A model generated the notes under the pieces. The model was not told the DNA's origin and did no database searches. It was given only the letters and a program-made list of their open reading frames with translations. Source: Sitta carolinensis (lineage: Eukaryota; Chordata; Aves; Passeriformes; Sittidae). Taken from it: a DNA stretch of 64,000 nucleotides. Below, piece by piece: positions 12,301 to 25,814 of this stretch. Location: the NCBI GenBank assembly GCA_032173965.1, contig CM063284.1:60386863-60450862 (forward strand), in the 5' to 3' direction. A program made the translations under genes and the position numbers. Every line of letters starts with the position of its first letter. Within the stretch, counting starts at the first letter, position 1.

Positions 12301-14549
12301 TTTTCAAAACAGAGATGGAGGAAGATAAAAGACACGGTGGTATTTCTTTTTCAGTGACAGCTGACAAACTCTAAGAAGGACTAAGGTTTTGAAGGGAACT
12401 CAAATCATTGGATTTTTTTTATCCATTGGGTCATGGTGATAAAATGGGGAGCAAAGAGAACTCTGATAAACTGGCTTGCATGGCATCATGGCAGGTCAGC
12501 TGTGGGGATGAGAAGGAAATAAGTGCCAAGGGGGAAAAATGGGCAAGAAAACACTCGTGAACTCTTAGAACAAAGTGAGATAGGCAGGCTTTGAAGAACA
12601 AATATACTGATGGTTTAAATCGGTCCAAGCTGAGAGGTAAAGCCCTTTGACAGACATGAACAGCTCTTCTAAAGTTCAGTCTACTAGGACAGAAGGAACT
12701 TTCATTTTCCTGTGAAATTAGTAAGTATCTGACTAATCCTGTTTCCTGTACTTTTCTCTATTATGAGGCTAACAGTGGTAAAGCTCAAGAGGAAAAGTTT
12801 TCAATCGAGTAATTGTTCTATTAATTGCAATGCACATTTAAGTGCCAGGGGCTGGTGTTGACTGCATAGAGTTGCAAAAATTCAGTGGCTAAGAGGAACT
12901 GTACAGTGAGAGGTAGATGGCTGATGAAAATGTAACTTTTTGTGTCTTCTGCAGCACCATGTAAAGTAGGTGTAGCAGAACAACATTATTTCTCACAAAA
13001 TATTCCTGTCAAGATGCTGCTCCTTGTAAACTATTGGACGAGGTGGCAAAAACATGCTTGTGTTGCTAAGACAGGCTGCACAGGTCCTGCTTAAGGAAAG
13101 ATTACTCTGAAACATCTTGACATGTTTGGGATGTTTCAGGATTTTACATCTTGTGCAGTAAAGGCATAGTGTTTTGGGTGCGGTGCACTCCTGTTTAAAA
13201 TCATTTGCCTACTCACTTCACCCTGGTGGGGATCTGGTGTTGTCATCTGCATGCTACTGCTGTGCCTTCAGCCTGGCTCTGTCAGGAGTCCTTGGCTCTG
13301 CTCAGATTCCTTCCATTCACTGATGCCCTTTATGTGCTCTGGAAGAGGAGGTGTTTGTAGAAACAATCTCTTTTCCTGCAGTCCAGCCTTTCCTTAGTTG
13401 TCAGCCCTGTGAAATTCATAAAAAAGCCCCACTGCCTGCTGATTTCAAACCTGCTTTGTGTAGCACAGCAGCAGACACCCTTGGTGCAAGATGTTTTAGC
13501 TCCAGTTGATAATTCTGCTCCGTTGATTTTACATTTGATTTGCAGAGAAATGCTGGCTGTGCTACATGTATCATCTAGTTCCCATCAAGAGCAGTGAGAA
13601 TGCTGGGGCACAGCAGCAGTGGTTGTTGTGCCTTGTGCATTTATACATTTCTTTAATAATAATACATTCATTTTCATTAAAGAAAATAAATCTGGTAGGG
13701 GGCTGTTAGTGGATTTTCAATGGCCTTATAAATCAGGGCATATATTGCTCAAATTCTTTCTACTTGAGCCCTTTCCAGCTCTTTCCCTAAGCTGTAGTAG
13801 TAATTATCCATTTGGGGTGCCTGTGATATTCATAACATGAATATACTTTCAGTATAGAAGTGCTCCCTCACCTACCAGCAGGATAAACCCAGGACCAAAG
13901 TGCCTTGACCACTGTCACAAGGCTGGTCATCCAAGAACAGTGGATTTCTAAATGTGCTTGAACCTTTGGTGACCTGAATTATAGCAGCAAGTATTACAAG
14001 CTGAGACATCTGGTGGACAATAAAACTTTTTTTTTTATTATTTGTTTTTACATGAAGCAGCTGTACTTGAGCAGATGACCAGGGTCTGTGCAATCAAAGT
14101 GTGAATAGCTGAATTAGCAAATTATATTGGGCTTCTTAAGCACTTATTTGAATGCTGCATGCTCTTTTTTAATTTTGCTTTATTAACATCCACCAAAAAT
14201 GCAGCAGTGTTGATGTTATTGTTATTAGTGACTTATTTGCTTCATTAAAATTTACAGCACGTTTTACATTCACCATCTGGGACAGCTTCTCTCATGTTTA
14301 TGGTTAAAATGCAACTTAAACCCAGGCCTAACAGTCTAAAATAAAAGATTTTATAGATAAAACTCTTTATTTGGATGCCAGTGTTACCTCTTTTTGCTAG
14401 TGTGTGAACAGAATTTACTTTACTCAGTTACTGTGGTACAACAGTGCTAGGATACAGAAAAATATTTCTGCTTTCAATAAAAGATGTTGTTGTACATAAG
14501 GGAAAGGTCGATCATGCTATAACTTGGAAAGATGAAGCTTATGGAGTAT

Positions 14550-14650
14550 GGCTGGTGTGGGAATTAGACAACTCAGAGAGACTTCAGACTAAAGGACCTT
14601 CTGGGTCACTGAGTCTAAACCCCTGCTATTGCAAGTAACTACCTTGGGTA
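14550..14650 (-). mobile_element. possible short CR1 LINE relic
   Basis: The segment reading GGACCTTCTGGGTCACTGAG followed by TCTAAACCCCTGCTATTGCA resembles the antisense of the 3' untranslated region of older CR1 subfamilies (the 'gaccttctgggtcactgagtccaaccccctgc' type, from memory). No ATTCTATGA terminus remains and the match is under 100 bp, so the call is tentative. Confidence 0.35.
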
Positions 14651-16447
14651 ATCCCTTTCCAAAGAACTGGAGCAAGAATAAGTAGTGCAAGATAAACATG
14701 AATGTGCTAAGAGGCAGCATGTAGGAACACGACTCTGAACCTGAGCTAATGTTTCTGGATTTGTGCTGCCTTGCTCCTAATCATTTCAAAGCATTGCCAG
14801 AGTATGTTTTCACCCAATTGCATATGCATAGCTTTTAATTCTTCCTCCCTGCTTTTCTTTACTGTTGAGCAGTGAAGGTGGGATACCCATTTTCTTATTT
14901 ATTCAGGCTGGGAATGTGGAAAGGACGTGTGCTGACAGGGTAAAATGGAGGGAGATGGAAAGGAGCATTTGTATACTATTACCAAGAACTAGTACTAAGA
15001 GTGTCTTTCCCACTGTTTTGAGTTGGAAAAAAAAATCAAATTTGTAATTCAAAGGAGTATTCTTTTTTATTGCTCCTTGGGGGTCCAAACATTGAAAAAT
15101 GTATTCACTCTCTTTTCCCCTTTCATCCATCACCTTTTTTATTCTGCAAAGAAAATATTTATTCTCCACAAAACAAAAATTTGAAGTAAGCAAAAAATTA
15201 GTAAAAAACTGTAGTCCTTAGCAGCTCTGTGAGCACACGGGCCCTCATTGGGTCACAATGTGGGAACTACAGATACATTTAGGGTTTACATGTGCTCTTG
15301 TGACTTTTCTCTTATTTTATCTACTATTTAGATGTGTAGCTTATGTGCTGGAGGAATGACAATAACCAGGACATTGCGGGCAGTCCATCCCTTGGATTTT
15401 TGTGATTTCCTCCTGGTGCCTCATCATGAGAAATATTTGCAGATCCTTTAGATTTCAGCATTGTCTGAGAAATGCAGTTATGTGAGTAGTCTTTTCTGCC
15501 TTTTCTGCTGTGACTCTCTCTAGGCTTCAGTGCAAATTCCATGCTGTTTCTTTTCTTTTTTAAAGCTGTTGTATCTAGTGGAGGTTTTTATTTTTCATTT
15601 TTCATTTGTTTGCTTTGCATCTCTTCCATTAATTGTAAACAAAGTGTAGCTGTCTTGAACTACCTTAGAAGGGAGAAAATTATGAATATGATTGATTAAT
15701 AAAAATCTGATCAAAAATCCTGAAGCTTTTCTCTTTAAAGTAATTACCTTGAAAATTTTCTTGCTAGTATATCATGAATAAACAAGAATGAAGTGTGGAA
15801 AATACATGTAACATTGATTGTGATGCATTAATTTAAATGGAGAATAGGTTTCATGTGTAACTTCAACTTTTCTACCTGTCTTATAGATTGAATTCTGTTG
15901 GAAAGTGGATGCTGAGGTTTCTTGGGAGTTTTTTTACCTGTATATGTATTTTCATATATTTAGTTCTCCAGTTATAATACTTGGTTACTCCCACTACCTA
16001 CAGACATATCAGAGCTATTGATGCTTCTTTATTTCTCTGTAATTTTCATTGACTCTTAAATGACTATAAATTCAATATTCTGCTTTTAAAAATTTTTCTT
16101 TTGATGAAATAAATGTCAACACTTTCAGCTTCTTGGTAGATGCACTTTGTCTCTGCTTTTCCTCTCTTTAAACTGCTAAAGTAATTCTCTAGATCTAAGA
16201 TAAGTGCAAAGCACTATAGTTTGGGGTTGTTTTTTTCGGTTTTGGGGGTTTTTTTTGACCATTCTTGTAATCTTTTGCTTGCATTTCTTGTCTTTGTGTT
16301 GAAGGTTTCTTGGTTTCTCTCACCTATGAGTTTCTTGTGCTTCTGTTTAGTGCTCTGTTTCGGAATGTTTTTTGTTTTACCCCTTCCTTTCTCTTTTTAC
16401 CTCAACCTACCCACAATCTTTTTACCTTCTCAGTAATTGGAAAAAAT

Positions 16448-16521
16448 AAAAAAAAAAAAATGGTGACAAAAGCAACCACCCTTGTTTTCCTATTTTTTTT
16501 TTTTTTTTTAATTTTTTTTTT
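16448..16521. repeat. A-run and T-run pair
   Basis: A run of 13 A (16448-16460) is followed about 30 bp later by 17 T (16493-16509) and a further 10 T (16512-16521). The two runs are complementary and could fold back. They are probably independent slippage tracts. The second T run ends in ACAG followed by GT, a splice-acceptor lookalike with no exon behind it. Confidence 0.8.
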
Positions 16522-18029
16522 ACAGGTACTTTAATGCAATAGACTTGGCGAATGAGGGCTGCCTGTTTGTGTGCTGAGTTTGTTGGTGGGTGGGGTTGTT
16601 TCCTCTCCCTCATGCTGTGTTAGCCTGTGTGTTAACAGTTTATGGTTGAGCTGCTCAGGAGGGCTAAGCCTCTCATGAATAATAAAAAGAAGATGAAAAT
16701 GAGTTGTTACTACAAAATTGTCTTTAAATCATGATGAACATTTGATTTTTAGATATGCTTTTGCATTATTTCTGAATAATGGGTGACAGGTATGTGAAGA
16801 TAAATGAAATTTTGTTTACTTGTGATGTTAAGTACTACAGATTGATAGATCAATAGTTGTATGCAGTTATAGGCAGAGCTGAATGCCAAATTAAATATAG
16901 GCTCCTGAGTACTATAACTTATATGTTGCATTATGGAAATGTACTTCTAATATATTGACCTGCCTTCTGTACTCTTTAAAGCAATATTGCTAAGTATATA
17001 TGTTTTAAATGTCTGTCTTTCCCAGGCCTGGACAACACTCCTATGTCAGTCTCAGGCCTCATAATCTGAGCTTCTGCCTTCAGTCATCTAGAACTGAAAA
17101 TTGTCTGACTGCAGTTGAGTTATACAACATCCTATTGCACAAGGAGATGGACAGTTCCCATGTAATATCTGTTTCAAAACAGTTATTAGAATACTGGAAG
17201 CCATGAAGAAAGGGGGAAGAACATCCAAAAAAAGGAAGCATGTAGAAAGTCACAATCTTTACTAAAACTTTTGCAAGTATGCTTTTAAAAAGTGAAATAG
17301 TTCCATGTGCCTTGTTCATACCTATTCTTGTCCTTCACAGAACAAAAATCAAAGGCACTTCCCGTCTAGAAAAAAAATCCAACCACAAGAAACACAAAGA
17401 CTGAAGCTCTCAGTTAACATAAACTGTCATTCCATCACTGGGATTTGGCAAATTGGATACTCAATAGAAGGAATGTAGGTTGGAGTGCAGTAAATTCCCT
17501 GCTGGCAGGGAGATTGGTCTCATCTTGATTTCTGTGTTCCTAAAATTCTTATAATAGAGATCAGCATCAATATACAGTGGTCTTTTTTATTCATATAAAA
17601 TTTACAAATATTAAACAATCTGGATGACAGACTATGGTAAATATGAATTTTCAGTTTCTTATATAAATAATCCCATCTCTTTTGATTGGGCATTTAAGCA
17701 AATGTTTAAATTTCACTGTGTGATTCTATTTATCTCCCATTGAAAAAATATGCATATGTGTTAGATATTCATTGAATAATTGATGTTATTTGAGAAACAA
17801 TTAATTTTATTTTTCTCTTTTAATATTTATAATCCTATGAACTCTGTCACTGTTTGCAAGTTCTGATTTTGTAAATATCTGAATATGGCTTTACATAAGA
17901 ATATATGGTGTTCATGTGCTCTGACATATATCTATCTTTCATCATGTGTCACTGTTTGTCAAGTTCACCTCCCTTCTCTCTGAAGTAATATGCAATTTTT
18001 CCAATCAAAACTCACTTTTCAGTGAAAAC

Positions 18030-18042
18030 TTTTTTTTTTTTT
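18030..18042 (+). repeat. poly-T run (13)
   Basis: An uninterrupted run of 13 T, a mononucleotide simple repeat. Confidence 0.9.
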
Positions 18043-19377
18043 AGGAAATAAAGCATAAATTGTACTTTGCCATACATAAGCATAAAATTGAGGGAGAATA
18101 AGCATTTTATAATTCTTTAATTCCACTTTAGAATTACAGAAAGCACCAACTTATATATGATGCTTTTCTTCAAATGGTGTAATAGCTACCTGTTGTGTCC
18201 CAATCCCCCTAAATTCTATGTTCATATGAACAATAATTTTTGGGGTGGGGGAGAATAAGGAAGGAATTGCCGTATGGAAGAATATCAGACTAGACCTGAC
18301 TCCTTTCCTCAAGGTTTGGTGTAGAATAGAAGCCAGAAGATTTCACACTGATCTTGGACAAATAATTTTCTTTCTAATTTTTTCTCTTTTCTCCCACTAC
18401 TTTGTGCTTCCTTTATTTGAACTGTGATTTTTTTGGTGAAGAGACGTATATTTATTTCAGAATGACATCTGCACTGAGGCAAAGCTTGTCCTGTCTCACA
18501 GAGGTCTGCTGAGTGTGCTATTATTCTCCTTCCTCTACTAGAAAGGTAAATTAATTTTATTTCTGCCATGACCTTCTGGCACATTCCTTCAGCTGTGACT
18601 GTCTTATTACCTTTAAAAGCTCCAATGTGTTTCTTTTTAATACACATTTTAAGAAGTCTCTTCATCTGATATATTAGTTTATAGTTATTATTAGTTTAAA
18701 TAAATTTATTATTAGTTTATTTAATTTTCTGGATGTTCCATAGCTGTTCTGATACTGAACAGGTTAAGAAAGAAGTTATGAGCATCTACTAAATCCAAAT
18801 ACTGAAGAAGTGTAACAGGCTCATATATTCTACAAAAGAAAAACACACAAAACCCAATTGCCTTGGGAATACTGTTTTAGAAAGTGTCAATAATTTTTAT
18901 GATATTCAGAATTCAAAGAAGAAAGCACCAAGACACAGAGGCTCTTGTGACTGTATCTAAGAAGACCTCAAGAGAAAGGCTGTTCAGCTTTCAGAAGTTC
19001 AAAGGACTCCAAAAAACAGCAGCTTGCACGGGGTATGAGGTGAAATTCCAGTTCAAGCCAAGTCAATGAGGATTTTGCAACCAAGAGACAACTAAAAATA
19101 ACTGTCATCCTAGTCCAGGTGTTTTCTTGAAGAAGTATTTGAGTTACCAACAGAATGTATAGTCTGGTACATAGGGAAAACATATTTGCCTATTAGATAG
19201 TCACATTTTTCTTTGCCTTCTTCTCATTGCACCACAGATAACTATTTTCCTGTTATGTTTTTATTTTCCCCCCTTTCTTTCCCCCATTTTTGTGTTGCTG
19301 TAGGGTTTTTTAAATTGGATGGGGGAAAATAAATTGCAAGGTTTTATGCCATTGTTGTAAAATGAAATCTTGGAGAG

Positions 19378-19700
19378 CTTTATGGGGACTGCCCATAAAG
19401 GGGTAGTCCATAAAGAAGCCATTAATGAGACTTTATTAACCTCAGACTATAGTGCATGAAATATTATGGTATAAATAAATGTGGTGCCAGGGCCAAGCTG
19501 CGTAACAAATGGCATGATCAAGGGGATCATGTGCCTAGGGAGTTATGACATAGAGCATTTCCCCTCCAAGTCACTATTTTAAATTCACCATGGGTTGGCA
19601 GTGACTGAAGGCCATTATTATACAATGATTCTTAAACAGGCTGTGTGAAATAAACTGGAGGTCTTGGTTCATTTCCTTAGCGAAAGAGGTCTATGCTCCA
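19378..19700. promoter_or_regulatory. candidate conserved non-coding element
   Basis: This repeat-free stretch starts with a perfect 9-bp inverted repeat (CTTTATGGG / CCCATAAAG, 19378-19386 and 19392-19400) and a third CCATAAAG copy just after it. It is followed by ATTAAT/TTATTAAC homeodomain-like words, a TAAATAAATG forkhead-like word and a CTATTTTAAA word close to a MEF2 site. The texture resembles developmental enhancers. Conservation in other birds would decide it. This is inference only. Confidence 0.25.
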
Positions 19701-22500
19701 GGTTACAATAACTGTCATCTCAGTTCAAAGCTCAGCACAGGAACTGCACTTGGAAAGGATGTGGCCAAGGAATCACTCTTTTGCCTTGTGCCTTGTCCCC
19801 TTCCTCAGCACTCTACAGGATTGCCTTGCTGTGGTGTGAGAGTTCATACTAAGGGTTCTTGCAGAGGCTTATTCTTTGGATAAGCAAAAAGCTTTGTTTC
19901 AGACCATTACCAGTAATATCCTCTAAGGGCTTCTTTCTGTACCTTGGTCTGATAAATTAATGCTATATTTAATAGTACTCTTGGTACAAATAAATGAGAT
20001 AACTTATGGAACTATATATATGGCTGTGGTGAATATAATGAAGAATTAAGTCCTTTGTAATTACTAAATTCATTTAAAAGGAATAATGATTTATTATATA
20101 GTCTTGCTTGGCAGTAAGGAAGAAGATAGGCATTTTGTAAGTCTATTTCTAACTTTTAAGTGGATTTTCATCATCTAGTCTAATTAAATGGCATGCTATT
20201 AGTTTTTAATAACCTGGGAAAATGAAATTACAATTGTATAAACCATTGACTAATGATTTCTTCAGCAACCACAAGAGAATTAAATATATAAACCTATAAG
20301 AAAAGTAGTTTAAATTTAAAAAGGAAGCAAACAGTAAGATAAAGTCATGAATGGACTCTATTCAAGAAATTAGAAGGAAAATGAAAATATTAGCAAGAAA
20401 AAGGAGTGTTTCTTTACAAAATTGTTGATTTCTTCCTTTTCACTTATGATTGCCTGTATAACTTTGTTCCTTTTCTTTTTATTTCCTAATAGTCTATTGG
20501 CAAATGGAAGAATGAGGAGTGGATTTGCTAACATTGTCCTCATGAAGCAAAGTAAACAGAAGCAGGTTTAAAACTGCGTTTGAAATGTCATTGAGTAAGT
20601 AGATTTTTTAAAAATTTAAATTCAGATTTTCCCCAAATTTGCCCTTGGAGCTTATTTTTTCTTTTTTTTCAACAGAGAATAAAGTTTCATTAAAAGTATC
20701 AAATAGCAGAAATTTGTAGATCACTTTCACCATCAAAAAAAGCAAGGAAAGAAAAGAAAGGAGAGGAAAGGAAAACAGCACAAGATGTGCAGAATTAGTC
20801 ACCAAATTTACATACACCACTCTGGGAACTGGAAGTAAAACAGTCATACAAGGTGCCTTGATGCTAAGTTCTGGTGCGGGGAGTGGGTTGTAATTGTCTT
20901 GTGCTGAATATTAGATATTCTTAGTATGTGGAGATGTAGAACAAGGTTATGGTGGGATTTTTCCTGTGCTCTCATTTTTTGTCAAATCTTGAGTTATAAT
21001 ATGAAAAGTAAAGCTAAGAACTGTCAAGTCCTAATGGACTTCGGGGTCAATTAGGTTCTACAGAGTGAACGCGGTCAATTAATTTCAAAATAGGACAGCA
21101 GACAATTACAAGGTAAAAACAACCTACTAGCCTCTTCAAAGAAAAATACCCACAAATGCCTCCAAATATCTGGCCTTCCTTATCTGGAAAGAAGCTAAAC
21201 TGTTTGCATTTATTCATTTATTTATTTGCGTCTCTGCCTTTGAAATCAAGACTGTAGAGCTGAACAGGAGACCTCAGCTGGGACTTAATTAGAGGAGTTT
21301 GGACTGGGAAATGACAGTCTCAATACTATTATGCTGCTATGCCACAGCCTTACTTTTGTTTCTCCTGTGAATATAATTAATGTCCTGCACCTCTTCTTAA
21401 TAGCAGCAGTAACTCTAGTGCAGAGACTTTATTGCTCCGTGGCCCAGGGAGAATGCTCCTGCTTTTCTGGCTCAGTGTTATCTGTCAGACAGATTGGCCC
21501 TGTCTCTGGGAAGGACCATTACACACTCAGTTAAGGCATTGTTCCCACATGTCTTGTGGGAAAGCAGTCATTTACCAGACACCTATCAGACACACGGACT
21601 CTCTTTTTTTGTTGTTGTTTTTCCATGCTCTACTGCTCTTTCTCTCTCCCCATGAATTAACTGGTGTACCTTTATAGCATTCCTAGTTTCCTCAGTGGCC
21701 ATGCAGAATCTCTTATTGTGTCTCATAGGCTATATTTTCTTCAACCGGAACACAAAAGAGAGGATATTTCCTTCCTGATGTTCAGCAGCAGCACCTGCAG
21801 AGCACTTGCCAAGCCACAGTAAATGGCAGTATGGCAAGGAGTGGGATACCTCCAAAAGAGCAGTCTCTGTAAGATCCTTCAACATCCTCAGCAGTAAATT
21901 AGCCATGCAGCTCTGAGTCTCATTCTCTGATTTGTCACTCACAAGAGGAGCAAGAGAGGACATATCTGTTACCTGCCTCGATGTCCCCTGACACAGCAGC
22001 AGTAATTGACTTTCAGCAAGGAGGGACTGGTCAGCAGGATAGCGTGGTTTATGTGTGTGCTTGGTCACTTGGGTTTTTGTCACTTCCGAAAGACATTTCC
22101 AGCTTTGGAAAACATTATAATGACAAGATTGATCAGATGCCACAACTGCAGGTGTGAGGAGGTCAGGCAGAAGAGTGGAATCTTTCCTTAGCAACATTTG
22201 TGGGTTTTTGTTTTTGAGACAGCTGAAGCCAGTTGCTACTATACATGGGTGAATTGTTGTGGCCTGAGGGAGAACAGGAGTTTGTTCAGCTTTCAAGTCT
22301 ATGGTTGGTGTAGTAAGAGCTGGGCTCAGAGAAGTAATGGGTGGCTGCTTGGACAGCATGTATCTACCAACAGTGGAGCAATGCATAAGAATGGATAAGA
22401 AGTGGAAGAAATTCTCTTTGGTTAGCTTAATTGTTTTCTTTCCCCCTTCTCTACCACAACCACTGTCCAAATTCTCAGAGAGAGAGCAGGATTAATCAGA
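19701..22500. other. AT-rich non-coding DNA with one long minus-strand open frame
   Basis: There is no recognised gene. A purine-rich tract at 20735-20776 (GGAAAG/GAAAAG units) is a simple repeat. A minus-strand frame is open from 22470 to 21730 (246 codons). Its first codon is TTG and the first ATG lies at about 22386, leaving 218 codons. The protein has no domain, signal peptide or membrane segment I recognise. I discuss it as a finding and do not call it a gene. The part at about 21280-21420 has homeodomain-like TTAATTAG and TAATTAAT words. Confidence 0.6.
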
Positions 22501-22501
22501 C

Positions 22502-22990
22502 TCATAGAATAATCAAGGCTGGAAAAGACCCCTAACATCATTGATTCGAGCCCTTAATGCAGCTCTGCCTCTTTACCACTAAATAAAATCTCCAAGTGCT
22601 ACATCCACATGCCTTTTGAACACTTCCAGGGATGATAACTCCATAACTTCCCAGAGAGCCAGTTCCAGTGCCTGACCACCCTTTTAGTGAAGGATTTTTT
22701 TTTCCCTAATATTTAATCTAAACCTTCCTTGGCACAACTGAAGAACATTTCCCCTTGTCTTTTTGCTGGTTGTCTGGGAGAAGAGACCAACCCCCACACG
22801 GCTCTACACTCCTTTGTAGAGTTGTAGAGAGTGATCTCCTGAGCCTCCTTTTCTCCAGGCTACACACCCCTAGCTCCCTTGTACAATTTGTGCCCAGACC
22901 CTTCTTCAGCTTGTTGACTCTGATTGGGCAAATTTGTTGTCCCTGGCTGGCTACATTAATGTGTTGTCAGTGTGAAAAATGGGGTCATCC
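22502..22990 (-). mobile_element. CR1 LINE, 5'-truncated 3' end
   Basis: CR1 is the dominant non-LTR retrotransposon of birds. It spreads by reverse transcription primed at its 3' end, so most copies are truncated at the 5' side. The plus strand starts TCATAGAAT, the reverse complement of the ATTCTATGA repeat that ends CR1, then continues AATCAAGGCTGGAAAAGACC and runs through the conserved 3' region: 'acttccagggatgataactccat', 'ccagtgcctgaccaccctttagtgaa', 'ggagaagagaccaaccccca' and 'gagcctccttttctccaggct'. The element is therefore on the minus strand with its 3' end at about 22502. Similarity fades near 22.98 kb, so only about 490 bp remain, without any reverse-transcriptase coding. The copy has many differences from the consensus I remember, suggesting moderate age. 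The subfamily cannot be set without a search. Confidence 0.92.
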
Positions 22991-23179
22991 TGGCCAAGCA
23001 CATGTATGCATAGACAGGAGACATTTGAAGATGATAGGGAAACTTGTACATTACTTCTCTCTGAACTTGGAACAGGACAACCTTTAAATACTTTCCCATA
23101 TATTTCTTCTTGATTGCTGCACCAAAAGCTTGTTCTTAAAATATCTAGGATTCTTGGTAGAAATGCATGGTCTACATGT
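22991..23179. other. unique sequence between the CR1 and a microsatellite
   Basis: No feature is recognised. It may include a few more bases of very diverged CR1. Confidence 0.5.
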
Positions 23180-23196
23180 AAAAAAACCAACCAACC

Positions 23197-23231
<35 letters not shown>

Positions 23232-23236
23232 AAAAT
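23180..23236 (+). repeat. (CCAA)n-(CAA)n compound microsatellite
   Basis: Three CCAA units run directly into about eleven CAA units and end in an A run. It is a compound simple repeat and likely to vary in length between individuals. Confidence 0.95.
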
Positions 23237-25814
23237 CAGTGTCAAGACTTAAGCTAACTAAAACCTTTTTCTTCTCTTACAGATATATTTTTCTATGGGT
23301 CTTGAAATACTTGTGAAGTAGGAATGAAGTAGGAAGTAGTCTTATATGATAAGCCAATACTTTCTTTTACTGCTGATTTTCCAGACAGTTTCTGGTGGAG
23401 TCATGTAAGGATATGGCCCTTTGCTGCTCATCAGAGCAGCATTGATCAATCCCTACTGCATATATGTTACATATGCTACTTTAATGCTCTATTGCTGCGA
23501 ACTATTGGAAATCTTATTCCAAAGAATTATTTTTCAAAGAAGCGACGTATAGCACCAGCTCGTGTACTTGTTGCTCTCAGTTAGTAAGAACATACAAAAT
23601 CTGAACTTGGCTTTTGGGCTGTAGTGTATATTCTTCTTACCCAAACCCCAGTAATGATAAAGATGGTGTTTCAGAGCTAATAATTAAGAAACCAAAGTAG
23701 TTTCTTCATGTGTCTTTGAAATAGAAGCAAGCTTTGGTTTTTGCAGGCCTATACTACAATGACTGATATTCCAAAGTGTGTATAAGACAAAGAGGGACAG
23801 TTTCATGAAGCAACCAAATTTGAGACTGAGATGCCTTCAGATACTTTTAATCATTAGCCTGTAGAAGGTACTGTTTGATGGATGTGAGAGAATATTTATG
23901 TTTCTTTGTCCCTGTACATTCCTTTTACCACACACATGTAATGCATATTAAAAAGTTACCTCCATATTCTCATTTAAATGTGAATGTCATATGTTTGCAC
24001 TGGTAATTCCTTCTTAAAACTGCTTGATCTGCTCATGTTGATTTATATATATGTTTAATAAATAATTTCTTTACATTTTCTCCATTGTTGGTTCTCTTGA
24101 TGAATGATTTCAACAGTACTGGAACTAAACTAATATGGAAAATTGCTTTTGAGAAAAAATGGGGGAAATGATCAGTAAATTAGTCTTTTGTGATCTCTGG
24201 TCAAAACAGAGTTTTTCCAAGTGACATTAAATAACAACTGGGCAAGACAGAAACTTTGACAAATAAGCTTTCAAAGACCGTCCAGCTGTAATGCCTCTTC
24301 TACTCCATTAATAATGCTTCTAGAGTATTTACTTATGTGCTTTTCCTGGTATAATCACAAGATTCCTTTCAGCCTTCTATTTGTCTGACTCAAAGCAGAT
24401 TGTCGCAAAATGCCTAAATTATTAGCCTTCTTGTCTAGCAAAATTTGACTGAAAATATGTGGTCAAACTCCTGGTTTTATTCTTTAGCACAACCCAGAAA
24501 AGAGCAAGGTTTTTGTCTCAGCTGAAGCAGGGGATTTCAGAGGTCTTGTCAAGACTCCTCATTCTGATGAATGTTGTTGCAGCCAGGTTTTTGTATGCGT
24601 TTTCATCAGTGCTATATCCAAGCACTTTTGTGTTAAGTTTGTGTCTGTAGAGCTGATCACTTATAATACCCTTCACTGCTAACAACTCAGTCTTTTCTTT
24701 AGGTGAATATATCCTGTGAGCTTAGATAGGCAATTGTTTCCACCTCCTGTTCATTCCTGTTCCTCCTATAGCTTATATTCTACCTTACATTCCTTGCATA
24801 TTGCAGGAAAAGCATATCTGTACCAGAATGTACTGAATCAAATGCATCCAGTCTGCATAGTTGTCTTTTAAATGGAATATATACTGCATTTTTTTAAGCT
24901 GTCTTCTCTGCTCCTTTTTTGTTTAAATGAAGCATAAATTTAGACTGGAAAATTAGCAGACACAGTGCATGTTCTACAATCTCATAGGTCACTGTAAAAC
25001 CTTTTCAGTTTCTAAATACAAGTATTGGTGCATTCCTGTTGTAACATTATTTACCAATTGTATGTTGGACATATGAATACCATAAATTTAAATTTCTTCT
25101 AACGTGATTGGCAATAAAACATTTTTAAACATTTTGTTTCCTTGATACTGATGGTAAATTAAAAAGTTACTCATTTGGGCATTCTTTGTGCTGGTAGAGG
25201 CTCTTTTTTGTAATTTGGAAGAAGGTATAGTCATCAGTTAATGAGTTTTTTAAACCATGTAGTTTTTTCAGTGCTTGGCTCTCCACCTTAGAAGAAGGAT
25301 AGTTTTTCTGTGCTAGATGAGTATGGAAATACTGCATCACTTCAAACTAAACCCAATGTGAATGTGCAGATGAGACAAAACTCTAGTGTCTGGGAGCACA
25401 CTTGCAATGTAGCCCTCAGAGATCTGATGGAACACCAACAGAATAAATGCAGCCAGCAAAGTGGTTCCACTGAGCCCTATGGCATCTGTGCCTATTGCTG
25501 CTGCTATAGGAAATTCCCTCTGAGATGTCACTCTCATTTGGAGGAGCATATTCCCTTTATCAGCTTCTGCACTGAAACAATGGGTGCACAGCTCCCCCTG
25601 CAGCCCAGCATCTTCTCTTCAAAATCAGTGGGATCACAAGGATGGATGCTTCTGGCTTTTGATGACTTTGTCACTGGAAAAGATGTTTTGCACCTGAGTC
25701 CTTTTCACCGATGTGGACTTGTTCTTGTCTGTAATAAACTTGCAGATTGACAGTGCTGCCCTCGAGTGCATTAGGGACTCTGGTCTTAGTTGAGGTCCTT
25801 TGTTTTCTTGGCTT

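Larger units (their letters stand above)
12301..19377. other. AT-rich non-coding DNA
   Basis: There is no recognisable gene. The stretch contains A and T runs near 16.45-16.52 kb and 18.03 kb, a short CR1-like relic near 14.55 kb, and unique AT-rich sequence. The section from about 14100 to 14330 is rich in homeodomain-like and octamer-like words and has the look of a conserved non-coding element, but I cannot test this. Confidence 0.7.

Noticed and set aside
25310..25750. 146-codon plus-strand open frame with a cysteine cluster
   Set aside because: It opens at GTG, and the cysteines do not fit a zinc-finger spacing. It has no splice-bounded structure and no recognisable similarity.
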